Shown one piece after another: positions 19,239 to 29,011 of a DNA stretch of 64,000 nt. The stretch is from Oceanospirillaceae bacterium (GTDB taxonomy: Bacteria; Pseudomonadota; Gammaproteobacteria; Pseudomonadales; Balneatricaceae), in the NCBI GenBank assembly GCA_013215505.1, contig JABSQZ010000013.1, positions 62,001 to 126,000 of the forward strand. The letters are read 5' to 3'. A program made the translations under genes and the position numbers. The notes below the pieces were generated by a model. It worked only from the letters and a program-made list of their open reading frames with translations. It was not told the DNA's origin and did no database searches. Position 1 is the stretch's first letter; the number at the start of each line of letters is the position of its first letter.

Positions 19239-19571
19239 CTATATGAGTAAGCTGATGGCGTTTGTGGTCCTTTCAGCATGCTGCTTAACTAATAATTGAG
19301 TATTAGTTAAGTCAAAAGCAAAATATCGTCGGTTTTTCTCATTGCTATAAGGGCAGCCTAAGCAAGGTGTGTATTCTTCTGCAATAGCTGCGAAAATATT
19401 ATTGATAGACATGGATATCTGAATGATTTCCCTGCTTAGGGTGGTCAGTTTTTTTTCATTTTTTCGGGGATTGATGACCACATTATCAAGAAGCATAAGC
19501 GGGGCTTTGTCTAGGAGGACAAAATCTGCTTCTCGGTTGGTGTCATCGGTAAATAGAATACTTTTTTGCAT
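19239..19571 (-). CDS. Hypothetical protein in the phosphorelay operon
   Basis: 110 aa, family not recognised. The N-terminus reads MQKSILFTDDTNREADFVLLDK, which faintly resembles a receiver start but lacks the rest of the fold. A CLGC pair near residue 72 sits in EEYTPCLGCPYSNEKNRRYF. A strong ribosome site (AAGGAGAG) and position between the CHASE kinase and the response regulator, same strand, support a real gene. The Cys pair could bind metal or be redox-active; this is speculation. Confidence 0.65.
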   Translation of the reverse strand: MQKSILFTDDTNREADFVLLDKAPLMLLDNVVINPRKNEKKLTTLSREIIQISMSINNIFAAIAEEYTPCLGCPYSNEKNRRYFAFDLTNTQLLVKQHAERTTNAISLLI

Positions 19572-19661
19572 ATACTCTCTCCTTGGATGTGTCGTAAGAG
19601 CAACTAAGAGGACACAGCAATGAAATATGCCCCCGCAATTTTAAATCAACAGCTATGATCT

Positions 19662-21578
19662 TCAAGGTCGAAAAATGGGTAAGGAAAATGAAAATTGACT
19701 GCCCTTCCCCGTATTGCTTTTGACCCAAATTTCTCCCCCGTGTAATTGGATCAGGCGTTTAGCGATTGGCAGACCTAATCCAGTCCCTGAAGCTGCGCGG
19801 GTAGAGGAGTCGTCGTCCTGTGAAAATAGGCTGAAGATATTTTTTTGTTTATCCTTGGGGATACCACAACCGGTGTCTGTCACGGAAAATATAGCTTTTG
19901 ATTCCTCCCGAATAGCAGAGAGGGTTATGCAGCCTTGGTCGGTGAATTTTACAGCATTGCCCATTAGGTTTAACAACACCTGTTTCAGTCGTATAGGGTC
20001 AACATCAATGATTAAGTTTGAGGGCACATCAATGCTAAGTTCGAGCCCCTTTTGCCTAGCTAAGGTATTCATGGATGTTATTACTGCCTCGGTGATCAGT
20101 AGGGCTTTTGTTGCCTGTTTGTTTATTTTCATATGTCCGGCTTCAATCTTTGAATAATCTAAGATTTCATTGATTAAATTGAGCAGATGCAGGGCATCTT
20201 GGAGCGCATCCCCGACGATTTCTAATGGCTCTGAGGTATCGATATCAATCAACTTTGAAATGCCCTGATTAAAGTGTTCGACGGTTGTGCTATCTCTCAG
20301 GTTTTCTGCAAAAACATCAATATTAATATCTTTCAATAGGTTGTGAAGATTCTCTGTACTCAGAGTGGCCTCAATCATTGCGTGTAGATCTTCCTTGTCA
20401 GAAAGCTCCTGGAGATTACCAATCACGATGGTCAAGGGTGTTCTTAATTCATGGCTTACGATATTGAGGAAATTTGATTTTGAGCGGTTGGAGGCTTCCG
20501 CCGTATCTTTGGCAATCAGCAAATTTTTATTGGAAGCTTCGAGTGCTTGGGTCCGTTCTATGACTATTTCTTCCACCCGTTGCTTGCGACGAGCCTCAAC
20601 AATAAGGTGGGTCCCCAGCAGGATGGAGAATATGACGCCAGCAAGCATCATATACCATGGTCGATTACTTTGTTGAGCTGCCAACCAAGCCTGTGTAGGG
20701 TTCGCTTTAATACTCCAAATACGTCCAGCTATGTGGAATTTTTTTTCATAACTAATAGTTGCATCGGCAGTCCCATTGGAAAGTTTGTGCAAAAGTGCAG
20801 TTTTCAAAGGTGCAGAGTTATCTAGAAGAGCCATAGAAACTCCCACGTCGTCGGACACGGATTTGAGTGCCATTGCTACAATATCTCCTGCTCTGAAAAC
20901 TCCCAGCACGAAGCCGCGTAGGTTCTCTTCATCATTCGCAGCAGAAAATACAGGTGAGAAAGCCAAAAAACCGAATTGTTTAGCCGTTTCCTGAATCAAA
21001 GAAATGCGAGCGGTGATAGTCAATTTGCCGCTTCTAAGGGATTCTGTCAGAGTTACAAGTCTGGCCGGACTGGAGGCAAGGTCGAAGCCGTGAGCTTTTT
21101 CATTGCCCTCATAGGGAGCCACGTAATAGACCGGGAAATACTCCTCTCTTGGTTGTGCAGCTACCATAAAGCCTTTTGCCGACTTATCACGAATGCTAAA
21201 TTTCGGATAGCCAGAAGCTTTCATAGCCACCTCATACCGGTGACGCTCAGCGTGTTTTATCCGTGGGATCCATTCCAATGCCTGGATACTGAGATCATCC
21301 CGATTGCTCATTTTTGCAACCATATCAAAACTATTGAGAGTGGGGTTTTGCTGAGTTTTGAATAGGCCAACCAGTGAATCTAACGCAACAAGATTAAGAT
21401 CCAATTGGCGCCGGATCGCAGCAACCCGGTTATCCATTGCCTGGTCAAATGATATACGCGCTTGCCGCAATTCATTATTACTGGTTACCCAAGTCGCATA
21501 TGATGCAAAGGCTAGATCGAAACAGATCAATATAATAATTGCTGTTTTGAGAAGGTTAACTTTTTTTAATTCTTCCAT
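19662..21578 (-). CDS. CHASE-domain sensor histidine kinase
   Basis: 638 aa. TM1 lies at about 10-30. An extracytoplasmic CHASE domain (about 60-270) contains [37 protein letters not shown] and LAFSPVFS, and TM2 lies at about 315-335. HisKA has the H-box [13 protein letters not shown] (His near 378), and HATPase_c has [22 protein letters not shown] and [12 protein letters not shown]. About 85 residues separate the H-box from [14 protein letters not shown], versus about 45 in typical HisKA domains, so an insertion lies inside the dimerisation domain. No receiver is attached, so phosphoryl transfer may need the HPt gene upstream or go straight to the operon's response regulators. GAGGAG precedes the ATG. 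Confidence 0.9.
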   Translation of the reverse strand: MEELKKVNLLKTAIIILICFDLAFASYATWVTSNNELRQARISFDQAMDNRVAAIRRQLDLNLVALDSLVGLFKTQQNPTLNSFDMVAKMSNRDDLSIQALEWIPRIKHAERHRYEVAMKASGYPKFSIRDKSAKGFMVAAQPREEYFPVYYVAPYEGNEKAHGFDLASSPARLVTLTESLRSGKLTITARISLIQETAKQFGFLAFSPVFSAANDEENLRGFVLGVFRAGDIVAMALKSVSDDVGVSMALLDNSAPLKTALLHKLSNGTADATISYEKKFHIAGRIWSIKANPTQAWLAAQQSNRPWYMMLAGVIFSILLGTHLIVEARRKQRVEEIVIERTQALEASNKNLLIAKDTAEASNRSKSNFLNIVSHELRTPLTIVIGNLQELSDKEDLHAMIEATLSTENLHNLLKDINIDVFAENLRDSTTVEHFNQGISKLIDIDTSEPLEIVGDALQDALHLLNLINEILDYSKIEAGHMKINKQATKALLITEAVITSMNTLARQKGLELSIDVPSNLIIDVDPIRLKQVLLNLMGNAVKFTDQGCITLSAIREESKAIFSVTDTGCGIPKDKQKNIFSLFSQDDDSSTRAASGTGLGLPIAKRLIQLHGGEIWVKSNTGKGSQFSFSLPIFRP

Positions 21579-21709
21579 GAATATGACTCCTCAATTTCCA
21601 GGGGCTTGGATGATTATCTATGCAAGGGAAACTGCTCTAAAGGAGCTGCTCAAGACGAAGAAACTTCTAGAGCTTTCTGAATTTTATCTTTGACACTAAT
21701 AAACTTAAT

Positions 21710-22041
21710 CTAGTCCAGTGCTGAGGTAATACAGTGAGCGAACATGGCCAGCATTGCCTTCGTGAGCCGTTCATACTGGTCGCATCTAAAAGTGTTGCTG
21801 TAGTTTCCATAGTCTCTGCATACGGTGCCAGCTTCGTCATATTGAACAAATGTAACGGTGCATCAATCGAGTGGGCTGTTAAAGTGACCCTGTCAAAATT
21901 CAACTTAAGTTTCGAGCTCTCGATTTTCAGAAGCTCTTGTCGATTGTCTTCATAAATAGATGAAAGGATTTCAATTATCTTACGATGAGCAACATCTTTG
22001 ACTAAGCCAGCTAGTAATTCTTGATATTTATTGGTCGTCAC
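21710..22041 (-). pseudogene. HPt (histidine phosphotransfer) domain protein with frameshift
   Basis: A GTG-start frame gives the HPt core VTLTAHSIDAPLHLFNMTKL with the phosphoryl-accepting His near residue 57; the usual AHxLK reads AHSID. After LLDA the frame as given runs into a low-complexity, Cys/Trp-rich tail to 21667. Shifting by one base at about 21774-21786 restores a natural helix, DQYERLTKAMLAMFAHC followed by ITSALD and a stop at 21710-21712. The simplest reading is a one-base deletion in the last third of the gene, or a sequencing error. It lies upstream of the CHASE kinase on the same strand, so it would be the relay's phosphotransfer step. The catalytic His region is upstream of the shift and might still work. 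Confidence 0.7.
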
Positions 22042-23054
22042 AGTTTTTTCAGAATTTCCTTATTCATTCAGACCGTTTTCCTTTTTCTCGTCCTTAAGAT
22101 TAGGGGGAGACCCTGTATCAAGCAACATCAATGCCAAGCTTTAAAAACGGAGCTGAAAACGTGAAATAATAAATTAAGCAATTGATTTCATTGGGTACTA
22201 TATTATCAAAGCTAGAGGGTTAGCTTTTCTGAAAGAGAGATTGGCTTTACGTTCTGTTGTCAATTTGCAAAAAATCTCACTCTGCGTATCAATTTGAAAA
22301 GGGCAGGATTAGCCATCTATTGCTGCAAAACAGGTTCAGTAATACACAGGGCAAACGCTGATATTTCCAGTGATTATCTGTTTTCTTTGTCTCTGGATCT
22401 TCGTGAGTGCCAGCTAGCTTTGATCAAACAAAAATATAGCGGAGAGTAGCGGCTAACTTTATAGCTATCGTCTGCAGAAAAGCTACCGGGCTTACCTATT
22501 AAATTTTTTGTTTAATTTGTTATGGGAATTCCCTTGAGTTTTTATAGCAAAATCAAGTTTCATTCTTAAACTCTCTTTGGCAGTATAAGGAGCAAATTAT
22601 ATTCACCATTGCATATAATTCTATGAAGTGTCGGCTGTTCTAGGGGGGAGTCAGTCAACCCATTGCTGCGCTGCCTTCAGGCATAGAGTAGCCCCGGTCA
22701 ATGACTCGTAGTGTGCAGCTAACTTTATAGCCTGGGCTGTGGCACGGGCGTTTATCAGTAGTCATCGTATGATCACTATGCTCTGCAAAGTACTTGTTAA
22801 TTCCTCCTATTGCGTGACTAAATTAATTACCCTACTACAATATCTATAACAGCATAGATGAGAGCGACACTGCGATGCTAAATCAGGCAGAGTATTTCTA
22901 CACTGCACATTTCATCCTGCTGCAGAGGCTCCGCTGGCTATAGTGCAGGCAGACCGCGGGCTCGCGAGAAAGAAAAAATCTAGTACAAGCGAGAGCTTCA
23001 ACACTGTTGATTTAGGGTGTTGCCAGACAAAACTATGTTACAGGGAAGTTGATA
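22042..23054. other. About 1 kb without a recognisable gene
   Basis: Divergent region between the phosphorelay operon (minus) and the hemopexin gene (plus). It is AT-rich with no ORF showing family motifs. Promoters for both sides should lie here, but none was assigned. Confidence 0.3.
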
Positions 23055-23774
23055 ATGAACAAGTTTTTATCTTTGGCCGGCAGTGTTCTGTTGAGCTCAA
23101 TGATGAGCGTACCTCAGGCTTTAGCGGGTGATGGTCAGGCTGCAGTCTATGGGGGATACAACAGTAAACCCAGCAATAACAAAATGTACCTTTTTGATGG
23201 GAATAAATATGTGCGCTGGCACTCAGCGAATGCAAAAATGGATCAGGGTTATCCAAGAGATATAAGGGCCTGGCGAGAACTACCGCCCAACCTCGATGCG
23301 GGGGTCTACGCTGGATATAGTAAGGGAGCGTTTAATAACAAGCTTTATATCTTCAAAGATTCCTATTACTGGCGTTGGAATATCGAAGCGGGCAGAGTGG
23401 ATAAAGGCTACCCTAAATTAATAAGTAACGGCTGGCCAGGTCTTCCAGATAATATTGATGCAGCGGTGTATGGGGGGTACAGTGCAAGCTCCAGAAATAA
23501 CAAACTGTATTTTTTTAAAGGCGCTTATTATTATCGCTGGGATATAGAAAAAGATCTGTTAGATGTCGGTTATCCAAAGTTAATCCGAAACGGTTGGCCT
23601 GGCCTTCCTGATAATTTGGAGATGGCTGTCTACGCTGGTTACAGTTCCCAGGGGCGAAACAATAAGCTCTATTTTTTTAAGGGCGATAGGTATTGGCGCT
23701 GGAATATAAGTAATGATCGAGCAGATGCAAACTATCCTCTGTCTGTCTCTGGTAATTGGCCGGGCTTGCGTTAA
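23055..23774 (+). CDS. Secreted four-repeat hemopexin-like protein
   Basis: 239 aa. A clear signal peptide (residues 1-24, ending QALA) is followed by four hemopexin repeats of about 53 residues. Each starts AVYGGY or VYAGY, continues NNKLYFFKG-YYWRW, and ends with a GYPKLI...WPGLP turn. Four repeats make one complete four-bladed propeller. Repeats 2-4 are strongly alike; repeat 1 is the most divergent. The family binds haem, metal or matrix proteins in animals; bacterial versions such as photopexins are poorly understood. The ATG at 23055 is chosen because AGGGAAG lies 6 bases upstream; an in-frame TTG at 23049 is less likely. Monocistronic by context. Confidence 0.9.
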   Translation: MNKFLSLAGSVLLSSMMSVPQALAGDGQAAVYGGYNSKPSNNKMYLFDGNKYVRWHSANAKMDQGYPRDIRAWRELPPNLDAGVYAGYSKGAFNNKLYIFKDSYYWRWNIEAGRVDKGYPKLISNGWPGLPDNIDAAVYGGYSASSRNNKLYFFKGAYYYRWDIEKDLLDVGYPKLIRNGWPGLPDNLEMAVYAGYSSQGRNNKLYFFKGDRYWRWNISNDRADANYPLSVSGNWPGLR

Positions 23775-24117
23775 AAGACAAGAGAGAATGTGGCTAACCC
23801 TTTTATATCGCTGGTGGAGCTATTTCATGGCCAAAATGTGGCTAGCAGAAGAGCGAAAAAGGGGAGATCCTTTGTTGGCGAGTCAGGCCTAGGGTACTGA
23901 CAAAAACATCACCCCGCCAAAGTAGCCCTTGTCAGATCGCTTTACTCAACAAATTAACAAGGGGTGATCCGTTAGTCATTCAAAAGCTAATCCTAATATG
24001 CGCACCGCATCAACCACCTCAAGCCAACTGTGGCAAAAGAATAGACCTGAAATTTATCGGCCTAATATCCGCTTGTCTGCATTATCCAGCGCTGTGGAAA
24101 TAATCTAGTCTGTAGTG
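23775..24117. other. Intergenic region with an inverted repeat
   Basis: No gene. ATCACCCC (23908-23915) is repeated inverted as GGGGTGAT (23961-23968), with CCCTTGT/ACAAGGG nested inside. Role unknown; no T-tract. Confidence 0.3.
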
Positions 24118-24879
24118 CTATTCAATGGGCTGGCCAAGATAACTATCAAAAATGTATTGGGTTTTGCCGTTTGATCTTAGGCTTATTACTGCTTGTTGCA
24201 GCTTAGTGCGTTGACTTTTTGTTAGCTTAAAGCTACAGGCCAAATACATACTCTTTTCAACAATGATCAGTGGTCGATCAAAAAACTGAGCATTTAGCCC
24301 CTCTTGCGTGGCGATATATTTAAGTATTGATATAGCCCCGGCAACAGCGTGCACACGGCCGGCTTGCATCATTTTAATCGCATCGATGTACTGGAGGGTG
24401 CTGACTTTATTTAATGTATGATCGCTGTGAAATTTTTCATCAAACTGTATTCCTAAAGGAACTGCTATGAGCATTCCTTTAAGGTTAGAGTAATCTTTGA
24501 GCACAACACCAGCCACAGGTAAAATACCCGCTGTTAATGTATAACCAATCGGCTCAACAAGGTCCAAATTGTCAATAATAACGGGTGAATCAGCAACTAA
24601 TGTGCAAGATTTCATATCCTTCAGCAAGGTTGCCAATAAACGCTTCAGAGGTAGAGTTTGTATAGGTAAGCCAATTCCACTGCTGTCACGAATTTCATTT
24701 AATACATCCAATAGAATACCTGTATTTTCCCCATTTTCGCGCTGAAAACCGTAGGGGATTTGTTCCATGACAAACATACCTACATCTTCCTCCGAGCTGT
24801 TCGCATATGCAGATAACATGAGTAAAAGACAGATAATAGGTATCTGAACTATGAGTTGCCAAGCTAACGTTGATTTCAT
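24118..24879 (-). CDS. Periplasmic solute-binding protein, SBP_bac_3-like
   Basis: 253 aa with a signal peptide (MKSTLAWQLIVQIPIICLLL, Ala-rich cleavage near SAYANS). The mature part has the two-lobed amino-acid-binding-protein pattern: YGFQRENGENTGILLDVLNE, PIQTLPLKRLLATL, DLVEPIGYT, IAVPLGIQFDEKF, QYIDAIKMMQAGRVHAVAG. There is no transporter gene nearby. The start at 24879 is chosen because the 12 codons upstream would put charged residues ahead of the signal peptide. Ligand unknown. Confidence 0.8.
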   Translation of the reverse strand: MKSTLAWQLIVQIPIICLLLMLSAYANSSEEDVGMFVMEQIPYGFQRENGENTGILLDVLNEIRDSSGIGLPIQTLPLKRLLATLLKDMKSCTLVADSPVIIDNLDLVEPIGYTLTAGILPVAGVVLKDYSNLKGMLIAVPLGIQFDEKFHSDHTLNKVSTLQYIDAIKMMQAGRVHAVAGAISILKYIATQEGLNAQFFDRPLIIVEKSMYLACSFKLTKSQRTKLQQAVISLRSNGKTQYIFDSYLGQPIE

Positions 24880-25191
24880 CTTTCTAACCTTAAATCTCAG
24901 ATGATATTTTTGCAAACACTGAAGAGAAATTCAACTAGGAAGTCCCTTTAACTAATTGTAATCATGGTGAAAATTCAAATTATTTAATCATGTCGATAGC
25001 TGATAAACTATCACTATAATAGAAAAAATATAGCAGTACTGCGAGCAGCAGCCTGCTTAGCTGTTTGCTTTGTTAATGGGTTGAAGTATGTATATGTTCG
25101 ATTAAACACAATATAGTAGTCGCTTACAGATATGCTAGTTATGGCTACTTTAAAGGCCCTTTTTTTATGATGAGGCAAGAGACTTCGATAA

Positions 25192-25536
25192 CAGTATGAC
25201 AAATGGAATCAACAACAGTTAATTTCTGCACAATGGATAAGGATTAGTACATTCCCGGATACTACCGAAATTAGTCGCTACAGGGATTATATTAAGCACC
25301 GGGGGCGTAGGTATGGATATATGTGCTGGGCCGCTACCGAGAAGGGCTTTGCCAAGGGCATAAAAATAGGACATCCATGCAATTACGCCAGTGGCTACGG
25401 TTGTCAGTTTCTTGTTGTTATTCCAGAGAAAAGCCTGGTTATCGCCCATACGGTTGCACATGTTGATATTGGCATCAGTCATCAGCAAATGGGTCAGCTG
25501 TTACTACTGATCATAGCTGCAGTGTCTCAAAGATAA
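25192..25536 (+). pseudogene. C-terminal remnant of a beta-lactamase-like serine hydrolase
   Basis: An open frame without a start at its head encodes KWNQQQLISAQWI, YGYMCWAATEKGF and GYGCQFLVVIPEKSLVIAHT, then HQQMGQLLLLIIAA. This matches the end of class C beta-lactamase/esterase-type serine hydrolases, where a GYGYQFWVxP-type strand precedes the final helix. The N-terminal two thirds, including the catalytic SxxK and YxN, are missing; a TAA at 25189-25191 closes the frame upstream. Only a relic. Confidence 0.6.
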
Positions 25537-26059
25537 AGCGCTTATAGATGGATTAAAGCCCAGCCGGATCTTTTTTGTACACTCAGATGTAAATAGGTTT
25601 ATAACCCTCCAGCTACATTATTGACAAACTAGCAGCGTATGCGGATGACTGGAATTAGTGCTATGCGCCAGTATGATTATGAAATTTTAAAGTAGAATAA
25701 TAAATTCATTAGATAACATAATATTATGTTCTAGTATTCGAAATATATGTTCCCTAAGCAGTTCGCCATAAATATTAGGGCTGTAAATCTTCTGAATTTA
25801 TATTAAGAAAATAAATTTTCTATTCATGTTTTATAAACATCTCGCTGCTCTTTAATCCCTGCTGCTTAAATATCTATATTTTAATGGATACAGGCGCTAG
25901 CTTAATTTCTGTTTCGCTTGGCTTTTTTCATCTTTATAGTCTAATTTTAGTTTTATGTACTCGCTCTACTAACTAAGGGAATAAGTTCAGGTGCCTAATT
26001 CCGGCGTTTGAAAAAAATACATTCTGCTTACTAATGTAGACAGCAATATGGAAGGGAAT
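25537..26059. other. AT-rich intergenic region upstream of the export operon
   Basis: About 520 bases with no ORF of interest. It probably contains the promoter of the DUF3302/HlyD/outer-membrane operon; no operator was recognised. Confidence 0.3.
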
Positions 26060-26434
26060 ATGCTCGATTACCTCGCATTAGCAACTTTAATCTTCGCATT
26101 TATTACATTATTTTACGGCATCATTGTTGTCCATGATATCCCGTATGAAATTGCCGTACATCGAAAGCACCCGCATCAAGATGCGATACACATTGCTGGA
26201 TGGATTAGCATGTTTACGCTAGGTGCTATCTGGCCATTTTTGTGGATATGGGCGGCGCTCTACAGAGAAGATCGCGGCTGGGGGTTTGACAATTCGGTAA
26301 ATGCAGCAGCTAAACCATTACTACAATCGAAACTGGATGCGCTTGAGAAGAGAATCGAGCAGCTGGAACAATTAAACCCGATTGAGGCGGATAAACATAT
26401 TTCAGTCGATGCAAACGAAGAGGAGGACAAATAA
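26060..26434 (+). CDS. yiaW: DUF3302 inner-membrane protein (YiaW-like)
   Basis: 124 aa. It reads LDYLALATLIFAFITLFYGI, VHDIPYEIAVHRKHPHQDAI and HIAGWISMFTLGAIWPFLWI, and ends the domain with YREDRGWGF, very close to E. coli YiaW. It has two membrane helices and then a short helical tail rich in Glu and Leu. ATG 26060 matches the E. coli N-terminus; an in-frame ATG at 26048 is possible. Its stop overlaps the start of the next gene (TAATG), so the two are translationally coupled. It is thought to partner the HlyD-type protein in an export or envelope-stress function; the molecular role is not established. Confidence 0.88.
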   Translation: MLDYLALATLIFAFITLFYGIIVVHDIPYEIAVHRKHPHQDAIHIAGWISMFTLGAIWPFLWIWAALYREDRGWGFDNSVNAAAKPLLQSKLDALEKRIEQLEQLNPIEADKHISVDANEEEDK

Positions 26435-27393
26435 TGGATCTCCTGCTGATATTGACCTACAGCGCATTTTGTATTGCTATATTCAAAATATTCAAAATTC
26501 CACTCAATAAATGGAGTGTGCCAACAGCTGTACTCGGGGGGATTTTTCTGATTGGCTCGTTGATATTGCTAATGAATTTCAATCACCCCTATTCGGAGAT
26601 GAGTCGACAGTATTTTGTCACTACCCCCATTGTTCCCAATGTGACAGGCCAGGTGATCGAGGTGCCCGTTAAAGGCAACAAACTCCTGAATAAAGGGGAC
26701 GTGTTATTTCGACTTGATCCAGAGCCGTTCCAGAATAAAATTGATTCAATTAAAGCACGTTTAGTTGGGGCACAAGCAGACTATCAAAGGGCAAAAATAC
26801 TGCTTAGTCGCAAAGCTGGAAGCAAGCGAGACTTGGATATAGCTAACGCCAAAGCCAATGATTTGAAAGCCCAACTGGCACAAGCTAATTACGAACTTAA
26901 ACAGACCATCGTTAGAGCGCCGGACAAAGGCTATGTGGTTCAAGTAGCATTACGACCAGGTATGCGTGCCGCCAGTTTACCGCTGCGACCCGTGATGGTG
27001 TTCGTCAGTGGCGAAGGTCACTATCTGATTGGCTGGTTTCGTCAAAACAGTTTGTTACGCCTTAAAGTGGGTTACGAGGCCGAAGTTGCCTTTGATGGTA
27101 TCCCAGGTACCGTATTTTCCGGTGAAATACAGATGGTTATGCCTGCTTTGGCCGAAGGGCAAGTTCAGCCTTCAGGTAACTTGATTAATCCGTATATGGC
27201 ACCACGTCCAGGGCGCATCCCGGTATTGATCAATATTACTGACCCTAGATATGAAGCCTTTGCGGACCAGATTCCCGGTGGGGCATATGCTCAGGTAGCA
27301 GTCTACAGCGACCATTTTTCTCATGTGGCAATTATGCGGAAAATATTGCTGCGCATGGCTGCCTGGTTGAATTATCTTTTCCCGTTTCATTAA
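26434..27393 (+). CDS. yiaV: HlyD-family membrane fusion protein (YiaV-like)
   Basis: 319 aa periplasmic adaptor. Two N-terminal membrane segments (about 2-18 and 28-50) end in LLMNFNHPYS. The lipoyl-type halves read VTGQVIEVPVKGNKLLNKGD and VRAPDKGYVVQVALRPGMRA; the hairpin between them is shorter than in E. coli YiaV. The beta-barrel RQNSLLRLKVGYEAEVAFDG follows, and the end reads AQVAVYSDHFSHVAIMRKIL, nearly identical to YiaV. AGGAGG lies ahead of the start. With the outer-membrane factor downstream this forms a tripartite-like set without a recognisable energised pump. Substrate unknown. Confidence 0.9.
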   Translation: MDLLLILTYSAFCIAIFKIFKIPLNKWSVPTAVLGGIFLIGSLILLMNFNHPYSEMSRQYFVTTPIVPNVTGQVIEVPVKGNKLLNKGDVLFRLDPEPFQNKIDSIKARLVGAQADYQRAKILLSRKAGSKRDLDIANAKANDLKAQLAQANYELKQTIVRAPDKGYVVQVALRPGMRAASLPLRPVMVFVSGEGHYLIGWFRQNSLLRLKVGYEAEVAFDGIPGTVFSGEIQMVMPALAEGQVQPSGNLINPYMAPRPGRIPVLINITDPRYEAFADQIPGGAYAQVAVYSDHFSHVAIMRKILLRMAAWLNYLFPFH

Positions 27394-27472
27394 TTTGAGC
27401 TAACCTCCGAATTTCCTGAGGTTTTTTATATCGACAATGAACTTTGTATTCGCAGATTTTGGAGATATGCAA

Positions 27473-28861
27473 ATGTTGCATAAGGCACGCAGACTATTAG
27501 TTATTGCGCTGGTATTGTCTTTAGTTGGTTGTGTTGTGCCCTTAAAAGGCCCTAGCCATGAGGAAGTAGTTAAGCAGGCCTTACCAATAACAGCCGAGAT
27601 TGGCTTGCAGTGGAACAAAGAGGACTCTGAAGGCCCGGTAAAAAATGGTTGGCTCGCCACCTTCAAGGATGAAACCTTAGAGCAACTTGTTGATGAAGTG
27701 CTGCAAAATAATCCAGAGCTAGCGGTGGCGCAAGCAAATTTGCAAAGCGCAGCGTCTATAGCGAATCAAGCAGGTGCCCGATTACTGCCGGATGTCAATG
27801 TTGCAGCGGCCGCGCAAAGCACTACCCGGGGAAGTAAGACCAGCACAGGCACAGGTGTTTCTTTGAATGTGCAGTGGGAACTCGATCTCTGGGGCAAATT
27901 AAGTGCCAGTTCCAGCGCTGCAAAAGAAGCCTATCGCGCCTCTGAGGCTAACTTTGAATTTACCCGGCAGTCTTTAGTTGCGCAAACTGCCAAGGCTTGG
28001 TATTTGGCTATTGAAGCCAAGACTCAAGAACATTTAGCTGAGCATGCTGTGAAAATCTACCAAAACTTTTTGTATATCGTACGTGTTCAAGTAGAAGTCG
28101 GTACGGCACAACAGCAAGATATTTATCTGGTAAAGGCTGACTTAGCCAAAGCAAAAGACCGTCAACACAAAGCGTCAGCTTCTTTAGAACAGAAGGTACG
28201 TAATCTGGAAATATTGTTGGGACGTTATCCTTCCGCTGAACTAGAGGTCCCTCGTGTGTTTATAGAGATGCCACAAAGTGTGCCTACAGGGCTTCCGGTA
28301 GAGTTGCTTGAAAGACGACCTGATTTACGCGCAGCCGAACGACAAGTCGCTGCTGCTTTTCAACGTATCCAAGTGGCAAAAGCAGCAAAACTTCCCAGTA
28401 TCACGTTAACAGGCTCGGGCGGGCGTTCCAGTAATGAATTGATTGATCTCATTGGTGTAAGTAAAGGTTTCTTTTCACTTGGCAGTAATTTTCTAGCACC
28501 TTTTGATATCGGAGGTGAATTACAGACTCAAGTGGAGATTGAAACAACTCAACAGAAAGCCGCGTTGGCGACATATGGCAGTATTGCTTTACGTGCCTTT
28601 AATGAAGTGGAGTCCGCGTTAGGTAATGAGGCATCACTTAAAGAGCGTGAAGCCTTACTCGCTTCAGCGGTAAAATACAGCAGAAGTGCATTACGGGTTT
28701 CCAATACTCAATATAAAATTGGCCAGGTGGACTTATTCAGCGTGTTACAAATGCAAGCGAGGTCGATTGATGCAAAGATGTCGCTGATTGGAATAATGAA
28801 TGCTCGACTGGCTCAAAGAATAGACCTGCACCTTGCACTAGGTGGCAGCTTTAGTGAATAA
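27473..28861 (+). CDS. Outer-membrane efflux lipoprotein, NodT/OprM family
   Basis: 462 aa TolC-like channel. A signal peptide ends with the lipobox SLVGC, so it is lipid-anchored. The mature part has the two OEP repeats: NNPELAVAQANLQSAASIAN and VQWELDLWGKLSASSSAAKE, then RRPDLRAAERQVAAAFQRI and SLGSNFLAPFDIGGEL, followed by YKIGQVDLFSVLQMQ. ATG 27473 is preferred because GGAG (27461-27464) sits 8 bases upstream. It follows yiaV by 79 bases, so the three genes likely build one envelope-spanning exporter. Length fits the family (450-500 aa). Confidence 0.92.
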   Translation: MLHKARRLLVIALVLSLVGCVVPLKGPSHEEVVKQALPITAEIGLQWNKEDSEGPVKNGWLATFKDETLEQLVDEVLQNNPELAVAQANLQSAASIANQAGARLLPDVNVAAAAQSTTRGSKTSTGTGVSLNVQWELDLWGKLSASSSAAKEAYRASEANFEFTRQSLVAQTAKAWYLAIEAKTQEHLAEHAVKIYQNFLYIVRVQVEVGTAQQQDIYLVKADLAKAKDRQHKASASLEQKVRNLEILLGRYPSAELEVPRVFIEMPQSVPTGLPVELLERRPDLRAAERQVAAAFQRIQVAKAAKLPSITLTGSGGRSSNELIDLIGVSKGFFSLGSNFLAPFDIGGELQTQVEIETTQQKAALATYGSIALRAFNEVESALGNEASLKEREALLASAVKYSRSALRVSNTQYKIGQVDLFSVLQMQARSIDAKMSLIGIMNARLAQRIDLHLALGGSFSE

Positions 28862-29011
28862 CTAACTGATCGTAATTTACTGGGGATTAATAGGGGGATT
28901 GGCTTGCGCTGATAACTAAAAATACAAAAGGACTTTATGTACGCGTCGGAATAAAACCCTGCGGGTAATCGCTAGCACCATTCACAAGGATTGGAAACTG
29001 AGGACAAATCA

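Noticed and set aside
23908-23968. ATCACCCC/GGGGTGAT inverted repeat as a mobile-element end
   Set aside because: No target-site duplication or transposase remnant could be seen.
25014-25202. 62-codon minus-strand frame beside the hydrolase relic
   Set aside because: No family features; the AT-rich sequence permits it by chance.
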